Part shown: positions 36,546 to 47,875 of the stretch, in pieces
How positions within the stretch are numbered: position 1 is the first letter of the stretch
How the letters are laid out: each line of letters opens with the position of its first letter
Position numbers and translations under genes: made by a program
The notes under the pieces: model-generated
Database searches by the model: none
Told to the model about the DNA's origin: nothing
The model's input: the letters and a program-made list of their open reading frames with translations, nothing else
NCBI RefSeq assembly: GCF_036324505.1
Contig: NC_086368.1
Location: 4,980,521 to 5,044,520 of the forward strand
DNA from: Eleginops maclovinus
Lineage: Eukaryota; Chordata; Actinopteri; Perciformes; Eleginopidae
Direction of reading: 5' to 3'
DNA: 64,000 bases

Positions 36546-36868
36546 GATGGATGGATGGATGGTTGGATGGATGTATGTATGGATGGATGGATGGATGGAT
36601 GGATGGATGGATGGATGGATGGATGGATGGATGGATGGATGGATGGATGGATGGATGGATGGATGGATGGATGGGTGGGTGGGTGGGTGGGTGGGTGGAT
36701 GGATGGATGGATGGATGGATGGATGGATGGATGGATGGATGGATGGATGGATGGATGGATGGATGGATGGATGGATGGATGGATGGATGGATGGATGGAT
36801 GGATGGATGGATGGATGGATGGATGGATGGATGGATGGATGGATGGATGGATGGATATGGATGGATGG
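36546..36868. repeat. (ATGG)n array grown from the Rex3 tail
   Basis: About 320 bp of tetranucleotide repeat with an internal block of about six GGTG units near 36672-36697 and small variants at both edges. Open frames (Trp/Met/Asp/Gly or Ile/His/Pro/Ser repeats) are artefacts. Confidence 0.97.
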
Positions 36869-36875
36869 GAATCAT

Positions 36876-36918
36876 ATCATTTGTTGACAAGCATCATCAT
36901 TGCTTGTCAACAAATGAT
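36876..36918. repeat. perfect inverted repeat, 18-bp arms with a 7-bp loop
   Basis: 36876-36893 (ATCATTTGTTGACAAGCA) is exactly complementary to 36901-36918, with loop TCATCAT. It begins 8 bp after the ATGG array ends. Confidence 0.96.
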
Positions 36919-37744
36919 GAAACTCATTTACATAACCTTAAATTCTAACTTTTATACGAAAGAAATATGGAAAGGAACAAAGCTTTCTTCTAATGCATAA
37001 GCAGCACAGTATTGTTGGTGGGAACAGAAATAGCTGGTTATACCACTGGAAGGCATTTCAAGTATGGAAGTTCATCAGGGACCAAAGTGAAGTCCCATAA
37101 TATCGTCTTTTCATCCCCATTAAATGCATTTTGAATCTATCTCTGGTGGTCTCTTTAAGATGAGTGTACTTTTACAGTTGGTTTATGTCATTGTCATAAA
37201 ATACGTAACCAAGAACGAGCTGCTATCAGGCTGCTTGAGTGTTCTCATACATGTTCATGACGCTACTATAATAAAAGGGAAAGATCTGGCAAAGACATTC
37301 ACAAGAACATACGTGATAATATTGATGTGATTTCATCTGCTTCTGACAGGCATAAAGCAGTAGTCTACTTTCCATACACAGTAAGACTATTTTGACACAG
37401 ATTACAGAAGCAAACATTTTATATTTTAAAGGAAGAACCAGTGCCATGTATAAAATATATAGAGTCAATATACAGTAGGTTGGTTTCAATAATAATAAGG
37501 AAAACCAAAAGCAGAAAACAAATGAACATAGCAAAGAGCACCACCTACAGAAACCTACACTTCAGCAGCAGAAAATCCAAGCAAGAAGATGCCAAAGAAC
37601 CTTTAAGTACTACTTCAATGGCAGGTGATTTCTGGGAAGTGTAGTTCAGAATCACCTAAACTGCTGCAGCTCAACACCAATGAATGAATAAATAAGTGAC
37701 TTCAATTTAATCACTGAAAGAATTTCCGTGGGTTCTGCACTCAC
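36919..37744. other. intron, no gene seen
   Basis: Unique-looking intron. Positions near 37620-37645 hold GGTGATTTCTGGGAAGTGTAG, of a kind often seen at repeat ends. No certain assignment. Confidence 0.4.
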
Positions 37745-37799
37745 CAACATTGTTTTCCCCTACATCCCTCTTCAGACCGCAAAACATGACAGCAGACAT
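37745..37799 (-). CDS. grip2: candidate alternative first coding exon of grip2
   Basis: On the minus strand an open frame reads MSAVMFCGLKRDVGENNV and meets a strong donor, GTTG followed by GTGAGT, leaving in phase 1. Joined to the exon at 5952-6029 it gives NNVDDGPYGK, exactly in frame. Start choice: MSAVMF at 37799 or MFCGLK at 37787. The frame stays open to 37895, so a further upstream start is possible but looks less protein-like. GRIP proteins are known to have alternative N-termini, one of which is palmitoylated on a cysteine. The Cys at position 7 here (3 for the shorter start) would suit that, but this is inference. No transcript evidence is available. A polypurine stretch (plus strand, 37850-38150) lies upstream. 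Confidence 0.5.
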
Positions 37800-37959
37800 T
37801 GAATTTCCCTCATTAGAGTCACATCCAACGAGGAGAAGAAAAGAGAGACCAATGACTCCAAGAGAGAAGAAAAAAGGAGGATACGGAGAGAGCAAGAGAC
37901 ACAGGGAGAGATGTGGACTGCTGAGCGTTCAGGGAACACAGTGGCGATGATCAGAGATG

Positions 37960-38155
37960 ACTGGCGCTTACGTTACGACCGCTCAACCCCCGAGAGAGAG
38001 AGGGAGAGAGGTACACATTGTGAGAGAGGGTAGGAGTATATTAGGAAAGAGAAAGTGTGTAAGAGGGAGGGGGAGGCAAACAAAGGAGAGATGTGAAGAG
38101 TTTGAAAGCAAGAGACATGAGAGACGGAGGGAAGAAAGAGGGGAGCAAAGGTGAT
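37960..38155. repeat. GA-rich low-complexity tract
   Basis: Mostly purines on the plus strand (GAGAGAGAGGGAGAGAGG and similar). It lies about 160-360 bp upstream of the candidate alternative exon, and could be promoter-associated or simply low complexity. Confidence 0.6.
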
Positions 38156-38304
38156 TGTTTTTAGGTTTGAAGTGATATTTGCCCGTTCATCTTTGTTTAG
38201 TTTAACTATGGAATTCCTGTGTACTTCCTCTGCCCCTGGGTTGGTTTGTCCCTAATTCCTTCACCAGTGTTGGGGAGTAAAGCATGCTCCTGCAGGAGTA
38301 TGTT

Positions 38305-39230
38305 TTAAAGAGGCCCTATTATGCTTTTTGAGTTTCCCCTTTCCTGTACTGTGTTATATAGGTTTTTGTGCATGTAAATGGTCTACAAAGGCCAAAATCC
38401 CTGTGTTCCCTCAACAGGGAAGTTTCTCCTACACATTGCCTAAAACGCCACCTTTGGACTCTTTTGTTTACTTCAGTAACATAGTGACATCACTATGTAA
38501 CACTTGCGCTTCTATTGGCTAGTGCTCCAATTAATTGCAAATGATAGGATTAAAGATGGGAATTCTCCACGGCCTACACTTCTGTTGGAAGCTTCAATGG
38601 AGACGATTCCATTCACTTTGAATTTGGTGACCTCAAGCTTTGCCGAGCTGATTTGTGGTTCCGTTGCTTCGCTATGCCTGCATTGCTCACGGTGAAAGTT
38701 GAGAACATATCAATTTTTCAAGCGTTGACGGAAGCGCCAGCCAATCAAATCCTGTTTATGCAAATATGCCAGTACAAACCCTATGTAAGTACCCTGGGAG
38801 AGCCATAGCGTGGGTCATTTTGTAATTTGGAGGAGAGACACCACGTCTCCTCTGATACATTGCATACACAATAGCCACCTTTGCTACCAAATTGGCATCC
38901 ATTTTCGAAATAGCAGAGCTCTAGCAAGCGGGCTTTTTTGATTTGTGTGTCCGGGGCGGGAGATTAAAGTGATTGGTTGTTGGTCGCGTTAACCCCAAGC
39001 CATGCCCAGACATGCCCACCAGCAAGCGGCAACACAACGGAACAGCGTAAGTGTTTGATCATTAACAAGCAGAGCAGACCAGCTAACCAATCAGAGTAGA
39101 CTGGGCTCTGGTTTAAGACAGAGGTTGAAGAGGTGCTGCTGCAAAGACAGTATGAGAAAAATAAAGAGCTTTTTGAACAGTAAAGCATGGAAACATGTCA
39201 CAGTTTAGTTAAAGCGGTATTTGCCAATTA
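38305..39230 (+). mobile_element. dispersed repeat family A, longest copy
   Basis: Starts TTAAAGAGGCCCTATTATGC and passes through TGTACTGTGTTATATAGG, GCATGTAAATGGTCTAC, CATAGTGACATCACTATG, CAGCTAACCAATCAGAGTAG, ACTGGGCTCTGGTTTAAGAC and GGAAACATGTCACAG. It therefore contains both the left half (as at 45000) and the right half (as at 62856, inverted). No transposase is visible. Similar ends TTAAAGAGG at both termini of the family suggest inverted terminal repeats beside TTAA. The right terminus is decayed here. Confidence 0.7.
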
Positions 39231-39884
39231 ATCTCTGTTTACATTAAATATGACTTTCCTGTTTTTATCCTCTGCTGCAGGGTTTGTTTGTTTCAACATA
39301 TTGCCAATGTAAACAGAACATATCCTTGTTTTTGTACAGTATCTGGAAGGAAAGCATGCTCCTGCATGGATACATGATAACATCATTGCAAACCTATGCA
39401 GAGAAGGTTGATATGGGTAGCCTACAGTTATTCATAACACTGACGGCAAGCTAATTGGTTCAGCCAACATCCTGTGAGGATGTTTTCTCTGGAGTGTGGG
39501 CATGTATTTCAACACAGTACTGCCATAAATGATCTTCGAGCAGAGCTCAGAAGAAATTCCTTCCCAAGTTTTCTCAATATTGTTGCCCATCTTGTCGTTT
39601 CCCTGTCCATTAACTTTGATAAATCCAAGATGCACAGGTAGTTAGGGAGCCGAACACTTCCAAATGTTGTTGAAGGCAACATATGGCCTTTAAGATTTTT
39701 CGTGGAAACAACTATGAAATCAGTATAGGAAATCAAGTTCAACAATAGTAAATAAATTACAAAACAAAACAAGACCAAAGGTATTGTAAAAATGGAAAAT
39801 AACAATACTATAGTCAAGTGTAGTCTAATATTGCTGTGAAATTAGTTATTGTGCCTCATGCTAATGATCACCAGTATGATCAGC

Positions 39885-39964
39885 ATTAAAAAGGCCCTAT
39901 CATACTTTTTGGGGTTTTCCCTTTCCTGTAGTGCTAGTAGCGTAGTGGTCCAATGGAGGCTTTT

Positions 39965-39966
<2 letters not shown>
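39885..39966 (+). mobile_element. dispersed repeat family A, short left-end copy
   Basis: TTAAAAAGGCCCTATCATAC followed by CCCTTTCCTGTAGTGCTAG. It is cut off at a (TG)n run. Confidence 0.65.

Positions 39967-40007
<41 letters not shown>
39967..40007. repeat. (TG)n microsatellite
   Basis: A pure TG run. Confidence 0.96.
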
Positions 40008-40008
<1 letters not shown>

Positions 40009-40877
40009 GCATGAACTCTTTGTGTGAGATTAGATAGAGAGAGGATTGACTGGTTCCAGACATCCCACTCCACCTCTTCCAGCTTATCTCAACGTTTGCA
40101 TTTATGTTTTGTTGACACTTTAATCCACAGCAGCTTCAAACCGCATCTTAAATGACCAAAACAACGTACAATAAAAGTTACTTAAATATAGATTTGATGT
40201 AAATTCAATATTTTATTTATTATCAACAAGGACTTCTCTCCTTCATACCAGCAATTTCTTTTTTCTCTTTCTTCCTGAAGTACTCTCCTCCTCCTTTCTC
40301 TTTTATTTTTTTCTCCATCTCTTACTCTCTTCACCTCTCTCTTTTTGCTTAGTAAGGTAGCAGCTTCAGGTGCTTCCCGCTGTTTAAAATCATGAAACAA
40401 AATATAAATGCACATGCATAGTAAATACATGCACAGCTGACCTGCTTGCACACACACTTGCACACACACAGACTAATCTGTCTGCTGGCTGGGTGAGGGG
40501 ACAGAGACACTAATAACCCTACTTATTACTCTCTCTCTCTGCCTCATCGTCAGTACACGATGAAGGTTGCTCGCCCTGCGCTGCCTGACCTAGATTCCTC
40601 CCAAACATCTTCCCATCAGCAGATGTTCTGAGTCACATTGCTCCGTCTCGTCTGGCTACCAATCACCCAGCAGTGGATGCCGGCGCCACACGTGAGTGGT
40701 CAAACAGCTTTTCTGCTTTTTTGAGCTGTTAAATGTGCGATCTAATGTTCGTAATCTCAAAAACAATGCACGCTTCAATATAATATGCTTAACGGACTAA
40801 CAGGGATATTATGTATCCAAGAACAATCTGACTACATAAGTGATTAAGACACTCAAAATGCACTACAATTAAAATGA

Positions 40878-41275
40878 ACAATAATGATACTAATAATACT
40901 ACTACAACTACTACTAATACTACTACTGCTAATATTATCATTATTAATAATAATATTAATAATGATAATAAAATAATAATAATAATAATATTAATAATGA
41001 TAATAAAATAATAATAATGATAATAAAATAATAATAATAATATTAATAATGATAATAAAATAATAATAATAATAATATTAATAATGATAATAAAATAATA
41101 ATAATGATAATAAAATAATAATAATAATATTAATAATGATAATAAAATAATAATAATAATATTAATAATGATAATAAAATAATAATAATAATAATATTAA
41201 TAATGATAATAAAATAATAATAATATTAATAATGATAATAAAATAATAATAATATTAATAATGATAATAATAAAC
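40878..41275. repeat. compound AAT/GATA-like array with a longer internal period
   Basis: A block containing AATATTAATAATGATAATAA followed by AATAATAAT recurs about eight times with lengths of roughly 30-65 bp. It is a higher-order repeat and not a simple AAT run. The left edge grades into ACTACT repeats. Confidence 0.9.
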
Positions 41276-43479
41276 CAAAATAACAATCATTATTATTATA
41301 ATGCATGACATTTATAAAGGGATTTTCACAGTGCTTTACAAGCAAATAAACTAAATAACAACCAAATTATAAAATAATACAAATTAAAATATTGAGGATG
41401 AGAGGAAAAAGATACCAATACTTAAAACATTTCTATCACCAACATTTAAAACTACTGATACGTTTTTGGGAAAAATCAAGGCCATATTTGGCCCTGCCTT
41501 TACATTACCAAATTGTCGAACTGCCAATATGGTGACAGCCCTTGTGGATTGTTTTTTTAAACCAACCGATGAGTGACATCACTATTTTATATCATCCTGC
41601 AAATTATGTCAACTTGCAGTAATGTCAATATGTTTTTGGGCTACCCATTGTGCTGGCAATTCATTTATCAAATGTGGATAGGAATTAAAACATTCAGTTG
41701 TTTTTTATGTATTTTATTTCTTGCAAGAAAGTTCAGTCAATCATACAGAGAGCAGACTGTCCGCAGAGTGAAAGACAAAGAATAGGGTTTGGGTTGCATA
41801 TTTAAACACAGAGAAAAAAGGGGGGGCTCAAGCTTGGTGATAATGAAAGGAACATTCAGTAAGCTTTAGGGAGGTAGGGAGGCCGTATCAGGATGTTCTC
41901 AACAGAAGTAGAAGGTCAAACTGTTGATGCACACAGAGTGTAACTAACATTGCAACAAATCTTCTTGATAAGGAATTTTCCCAAGCTCAGCATAACAGTG
42001 AAAGCCAGTAAATAGAGATAAACATTAGAAAATACGAATCACACAATGATATTAATAAAGTAAGTAAGTGAGTATAATATTTTTCCATTACACCGTGCCT
42101 ATAGATGTGAAGGTTTGTGGATGAAAAACAAAAAAAAAACAGAGCTGGTTCTACTCATGGCTTCTTTAAAACACAGCTAGGAAGATCTGTGGCTAAAAAT
42201 ACCTGCAAAGTCTTTCTTCATCTTTACTCCAAACTAAGTATAGCCCGTGCTTCATCTCGTACTGACAGAGCCAACTATATTTCAACTGGAAGGTGAAAGG
42301 GGTTCATAATGCTTTCCCTGGTGTTTTCGAGGTGATACAACATTTACAGTATCCATTTTTAAATGCCATATGTTACAACCATAAATGCAGCAGTACTGTC
42401 TCTTCAAGATGTTTTCAGTGCATTTTCAAAAGGAAGTAGGTGCCTGTGATGTCTGGGAGATTGGACAAATCTGCATTACAAAGAGCAGTAGGAGAATGAG
42501 ACTGATAGAAATGTGTTTACAGGAAAAAAAATGCACTTTCATCTGGCAACTGTGATGCATCAAATCATGACAAAAAAATACAAGATGAAATCTCTTATCC
42601 ATCCGTCATTTTCAATTTGTGGGTCGTAACTATTCTGTGATACATTTCTTGTCACATCACCAAATTTTGGGTGATGGATTTTCAAACAAATGTTCAAAAT
42701 CAATGATGAGCTTTTTTCATTTGGTGTGTCATTTTGAAGACATTAGTTATTTTTTAAGGTGTAAAAATGTGGCTTGAATAGTCAATGATGCAATCAAAAA
42801 ATATAATGTAGGATGCTATAAACTCTGGCAAACGTTATCTACCAATACCCCCCATGTCCACATCTGATAAGTAAACTCTGATATCATCTGCAAAAAAAAG
42901 TGAATTCTAATCAGATGTCAACCAAACATATCTATGGATGCAAACTATTTCTCTGGTTGCGTACTAAAGAAAATCACATGTAACTGCACAATGCTCTTTT
43001 TCTGACCACAGGCCGACAGACAGGCCTGAAGTCACACAGATAACAGAGACAATTTTACCCTGCCTTGCTAGGACTACTTGTTTGTGCTCAGAGGCTCTTA
43101 AGGTTTGGAAATTGGCATGAGTCACTGGTTTGAGAGCTCAGGGAGGAGGATGACAAGAAGTACAAGTACAAGTCTGAGACCGGGAAACAAATTCAGGGAT
43201 AAAAGACTTTACAAACAATTAAAAACACTGAAGAGCCCTGAAAATAAAGAAACATAGACAAAATAAAAGTAAGTCAAGAGGAACTCAATGTCAATTTTGT
43301 ATTGAACAAAGAGCTTCTACTGGAAGTAAAAGAACAAACAAGACAAGACACAGACACAAACATAGTTAAATGATTATCTTGTCATTAAAGCAGTTTGACG
43401 GCTTTATGGAACAATTTACTTTGTGATCAAAAATATTATCTTAATATATTTGATTTAATATCTAATTATTTAAGTATTT
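41276..43479. other. intron, no gene seen
   Basis: AT-rich intron without recognised repeats or exons. Confidence 0.5.
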
Positions 43480-44020
43480 TGACACAGAGTGGTGCAGTGA
43501 TCACATATTTTGTCAGTCGACTCAAAAGCATCTCCCTGGCTCCCTTGACCAAAAACCATTTTGTATATTCCATTGTCTTTTGGAATATTTTTGAAAATGA
43601 CATTGTTGGCAAACACATGTTAATTATACTTTCACGGTTTGTTCAGCGGGATAACCTCCACATATTAACACCACTTTAATGACTTTTGAAGTGTAAATGC
43701 GATTGCCAGAAGAAGAAAGCTAACGTTATGCTTCCGAAACAAACTACCGCTAGCTAAGCTCAAGGTGCTGATGTTTGACTCGATGTGGTTTAGTAGTCTC
43801 ATTTAGAAACTTGTTAGCATATAGGCTTCAACAGTGGGGTTTCTACTGGTGCGTTTTATGTCATATAACAAATGTGAAAATATTTTCAGCTAATCAGTTC
43901 TTATTCAGCCACATTTTTTTTTCTGGCATGTCACCAAAAACAAGTTCAAAAAAGGCATTGGTTTTGAGAGAATGGCATATGGAAGTTGTGAAATGCTAAC
44001 TCATTCCTGCACCACTTTAT
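43480..44020 (+). mobile_element. dispersed repeat family B, copy 2
   Basis: Contains GGCAAACACATGTTAAT, CAGCGGGATAACCTCCACA, TATTAACACCACTTTAATG, CTAGCTAAGCTCAAGG and GAAATGCTAACTCATTCCTG, in the same order as in the copies at 47155 and 53700. Confidence 0.68.
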
Positions 44021-44707
44021 TGAGACGGAACAAACACCCACACTCTCTTAACCTGCTACTCCTGAAATCAGTGTGCTAAGAGATTCATTTGTGTGTGGGT
44101 GAGCTAGCGCTTCATCTGTATGTTTTTGCATCCCTACTTCCATCTCGATTAATGTGTTTTATGCATGGATCTACATGTGTGTGATTAAGTGTGTAAGAAA
44201 TGCGTATAAGTGGGTTGGCCAATTGTGTGTGTGGGTGTGTATCAGCGCTCATCAGTGAGTGTGTATATGGGCATCCCTCTGAGAGATTTCCTTAAGGCTG
44301 CAAAAAGAAGAAAAAAAAATGATGTAGGGTGGAAGAGAGGCCGAGGGAGGAAGGAAAAATAAGCAGTCAGGAAAATGAGTCATGTCAGCTTGCTCCTTCA
44401 GACACACACGCACACGCACACGCACACACACAGTCTTGACACACTTGAGATCATATTTACTGTTGCACATGGTCAGAGTTTTTCTCATCTTGTCTCTGCG
44501 TCTCATTTCCTTTCCTTTCTAGCTCTTCTTTTCCCTCTTTACCCTTCTTCTCCCACTCTCTGATTCTGTGGGTTTCAAGTGCAAATGAATCCACACTCCG
44601 AGGATTATGGGTAAGTACTTTGAAGTGGCGAATGATGGCCTCCCATGGCTTGATGCATGAAACACACATGCACTCAGACACATCGGATATAGCACATTCA
44701 GGGGTTT
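44021..44707. other. intron, GT- and CT-rich low complexity
   Basis: Scattered GTGTGT runs and a short ACACGC run near 44402. No exon visible. Confidence 0.5.

Positions 44708-44793
<86 letters not shown>
44708..44793. repeat. (CA)n microsatellite
   Basis: A pure CA run of about 86 bp. Confidence 0.97.
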
Positions 44794-44795
<2 letters not shown>

Positions 44796-44994
44796 TTATG
44801 CATGACACAAAGCACTCTCACACGCAGCTCGTTAAGAAAAGCTTTGCGTATAAATGTCTCGACAAAAAGACAAACTATGCAACGTACACGGTTGCTCGGT
44901 TAAATTCCCAGGGCATGAGATACAGACGTTTTGTCATTCTCCGTGGCAACTGATATGACACACGAGACACCTTTTAAGTAACTCATTTTCAATA

Positions 44995-45310
44995 TTAAAG
45001 AGACCATTCTATGCAATTTGGTGTTTTTCTTTCCTGTAGTGTGTTATATAGGATCGTGTGCATGTAAATGGTCTGCAAAGGCTACAATCTCACAATTCCC
45101 TCAACACGTTCTCACTCCCAGGAGTTTGTCTTCCATACACTTCCATGCCTTGTTTGCTATTGAACATATTGACATCACTATGGAACACATGCGCTCCGGT
45201 TGGCTAGCGCTCCAACATATTGTACGTGATAGGCTAAGGCGTGGGACATCACTAAGTGGTTGACCAATCTCAACAGAGCCGGCTAACTCCAACACATTGT
45301 ATGAAAAACT
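44995..45310 (+). mobile_element. dispersed repeat family A, copy with both halves, deleted
   Basis: TTAAAGAGACCATTCTATGC, CCTGTAGTGTGTTATATAGG, GCATGTAAATGGTCTGC, GACATCACTATGGAACAC, TTGTACGTGATAGGCTAAGG and ATCTCAACAGAGCCGGCTAA. Order and orientation match 38305-39230. Confidence 0.75.
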
Positions 45311-47154
45311 GTTATTATTATAAATGATTTTGCACAAATAAAAAAATATGTGGAGAATAACAATGAAGATAAATAATAACCTTAAAAGAGATCTTTAAAT
45401 GTTCAATTGCTAATAGAGCAACGTATACAGCAGGACAGCATTAGTAACATAGGCTAGTTGCAAAATCAATATGTGCATATCGTTTGGCTTCCTCATAAAT
45501 ACTCCCATAGCAAAAACAGGAAACAAAATGGTCACAAAAAGTGGATGCTGAAAATGTTCAGCAATATGAAACATTTAAATAATCACAATTTAGAAATGTG
45601 TTGAAACAGGAACAGGGCCTTATGGAAATAGAGGTTGGAATTGCATTTGTTTATTTCCTTGTGGTTTAATGATAATTACTTTGCTTTATTATTTTTTATG
45701 AGCAATAAATCAGTCTCTCCATACAGTTGTAAACCCTTCTGTCTCGGCAGCATTTTAGTTGCACTTTAATGTGGCTCTACATCCTCTCCAGCTCCTTTAA
45801 CTCCCTCTGTTTATTCCTCTCTGAGTCTATACCTCCCCCTGCTGTGCATCTCATCCTATCACTGTAATAGCACTCTGCACTGCAAGACGCACATGGGGGC
45901 AGATGGAAACTAAAAGTCGTCTGACAAGACATACAAAAAAAAGAGCCCTGCGAAAAAACGAGAGGACAGAGGAAGTCATTTGAAATTGGCTGATTAAAAA
46001 AAAAAACTAAATAAGGACGGAAAAAGGACAATAAACCACATTAACGAAATTACAGAATATGGCCCCCTTGATCTGTTATTTTTAACAATTAGCCTGAATC
46101 CTATGAACTTAAACTAATATAGACTTTTCAAATATTGTTCCATTATAAGCATATTTTGGACCAATCAGAGAAGCAGCACACAGTAATAATAAAATGACAA
46201 CAAAACAATTCAAATAAAAAAGACAACCAACAAAAGGATAACATAACATTAAATGTTCTGTTTACAAAATAAAAGTATAACAACATATGTATCAGTATCA
46301 AACTAATAGCGCCAGATTTCTGCTAATTTTCTTTTTTTTCTTTCTGTGCTTACACAACGGCATAGCTGTAGACATACTGTAGGCTACATGCATAAGAACA
46401 TTTGAGTAGATAAAAAGAGAAGATGAAAGGAAATAAAAAAAGAACAAAACATGCTGAAAACTAAAACAATCTTCAAGAGAGACATAAAACAGACAGTTGA
46501 ATAAAACTGCAGGAGAAGGGTGAAATATTGAGATGTAGGGACATGTAATGAGATGGGGAGAGAAGAGACGGAGCAGAGGGGGAGAGTGCAAATCAGCAGG
46601 TTTCCTGGCATCGCACAAGTCAGGCGAGTTTGAAATGCAAATGAATCCCAAATCTGCTTTCTGCTCTTCCTCCGTGGAATCACAGCGTTCTGCCGTGCCA
46701 GCCTCTACCTGTCACTCCTCTCGTAACTCACTCTCTTATTTCCCACTCAGCTCTCCTTCTGTTATACTTCCTTTTCTCGTTCTTTTCCTGGATCACGGCT
46801 GCCGAACACAGATTACAAACTCAGAAAGAGCAGGTGTGACTCATTGTTTCTTGTTAGGGTAGATGTGTTAAAATAACTCCTTTATAATAATCTGTAGCAT
46901 CTTGTTGTCCATTTTACTGTATTTGTTTATATAAAAAAAAGACATTTATTTAATTTTTTTATGTAACAATAGATTATATGCTCCTTTCCTTCCAACTTTT
47001 CCTCTTAATTCCATCCTCAAATTCCTTGTAAATAAAAAAAATAAAAAAAGTTTTGTATAATAAAGATAGATTTCTGGCATTTAAGTCAGAATCTGAGGGA
47101 GAATATTTCTGCAGTTTACCTGACAATCATCGTGACTAAAGATTACAAATGTGG
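45311..47154. other. intron, no gene seen
   Basis: No recognised exon. Open frames on the minus strand at 46298-46683 are low-complexity Ser/Leu/Phe and unlikely to be coding. Confidence 0.5.
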
Positions 47155-47690
47155 GCCAGTGTGCGGGCTGCCATATAGAGTTGTAGGCCAACCCAGAAAT
47201 TAGCATCGCAATGGGCTCCCTTGGCAAAAAACAATTGATTTTGGTATGTGGCAGAAAACAAGCTTTGTTGTCAACACAACAAGGAAGAGGAAATGTTGAG
47301 CAGGATAATATCCGAACATAACCACTACTTTGTTATTTTTAAAGAATAAATTCAAATGCCAGATGTGAAAGCCAGATGAAGAGTTAGGCTATCAAGAAGG
47401 TACATCACGGTCGCATGGCTGCGCATCACCACCGCTAAGCTAAAGGGGCACTCGTGTCAGCATTATGGCGTTCAATAGGTTATCTAGGCACTTCTTAGCA
47501 ATGGGGTATTCACTGATGTATTTTAAGTCCTGGTACAGAACGTGAAGATCCCTTCAGCTCTTATAACCTGAGACCTTATTTCAGGCATCTTACCATAAAC
47601 ATGTTCATAAAAACATTGACTGTAAGATGAGAGGCACTGGAAGTGGTAAAATGCTAACTAATTTCCGGGTTTTACAACTAATTCCTGCAC
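47155..47690 (+). mobile_element. dispersed repeat family B, copy 3
   Basis: GTAGGCCAACCCAGAAATTA, GCATCGCAATGGG, GAGCAGGATAATATCC, CCGCTAAGCTAAAGGGGC, CCTTATTTCAGGCATC and GTAAAATGCTAACTAATTCC. Its left border is shared with the inverted copy at 60160-60475. Confidence 0.7.
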
Positions 47691-47691
47691 C

Positions 47692-47875
47692 CATGGCTGA
47701 CTTGGTAGAGCTGGGGGCCCATATAGCCTACTAGGGCTCTGTACCCTTGTACAGTAGAGGAACCAGATTGGAATCTGGTCTGGGACTATTTCCTATTTTC
47801 GTCATCCCCTTCGTCTCCCCCCTTTAACACTGTCACTCCAATAAAGACACTAATGGCCTGAAAAAACGTCTATAT
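47692..47875 (+). mobile_element. tRNA-derived SINE
   Basis: The head TGGCTGACTTGGTAGAGC resembles an RNA polymerase III A box. About 70 bp later AGATTGGAATCTGGTCTGGG corresponds to a B box with one altered base. The body GGACTATTTCCTATTTTCG, TCATCCCCTTCGTCTCCCCC, CTTTAACACTGTCACTCC and AATAAAGACACTAATGGCC matches a fish SINE body that I recognise. The altered B box suggests it is no longer transcribed well. It abuts a family B copy directly. Confidence 0.8.

Noticed and set aside
36521..37000. 159-codon frame of Met-Asp-Gly-Trp repeats and its reverse Ile-His-Pro-Ser frame
   Set aside because: Produced entirely by the (ATGG)n array that follows the Rex3 tail.
47692..47765. Functional tRNA gene
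   Set aside because: A- and B-box-like blocks are present but no cloverleaf is complete. The sequence continues into a known type of SINE body.
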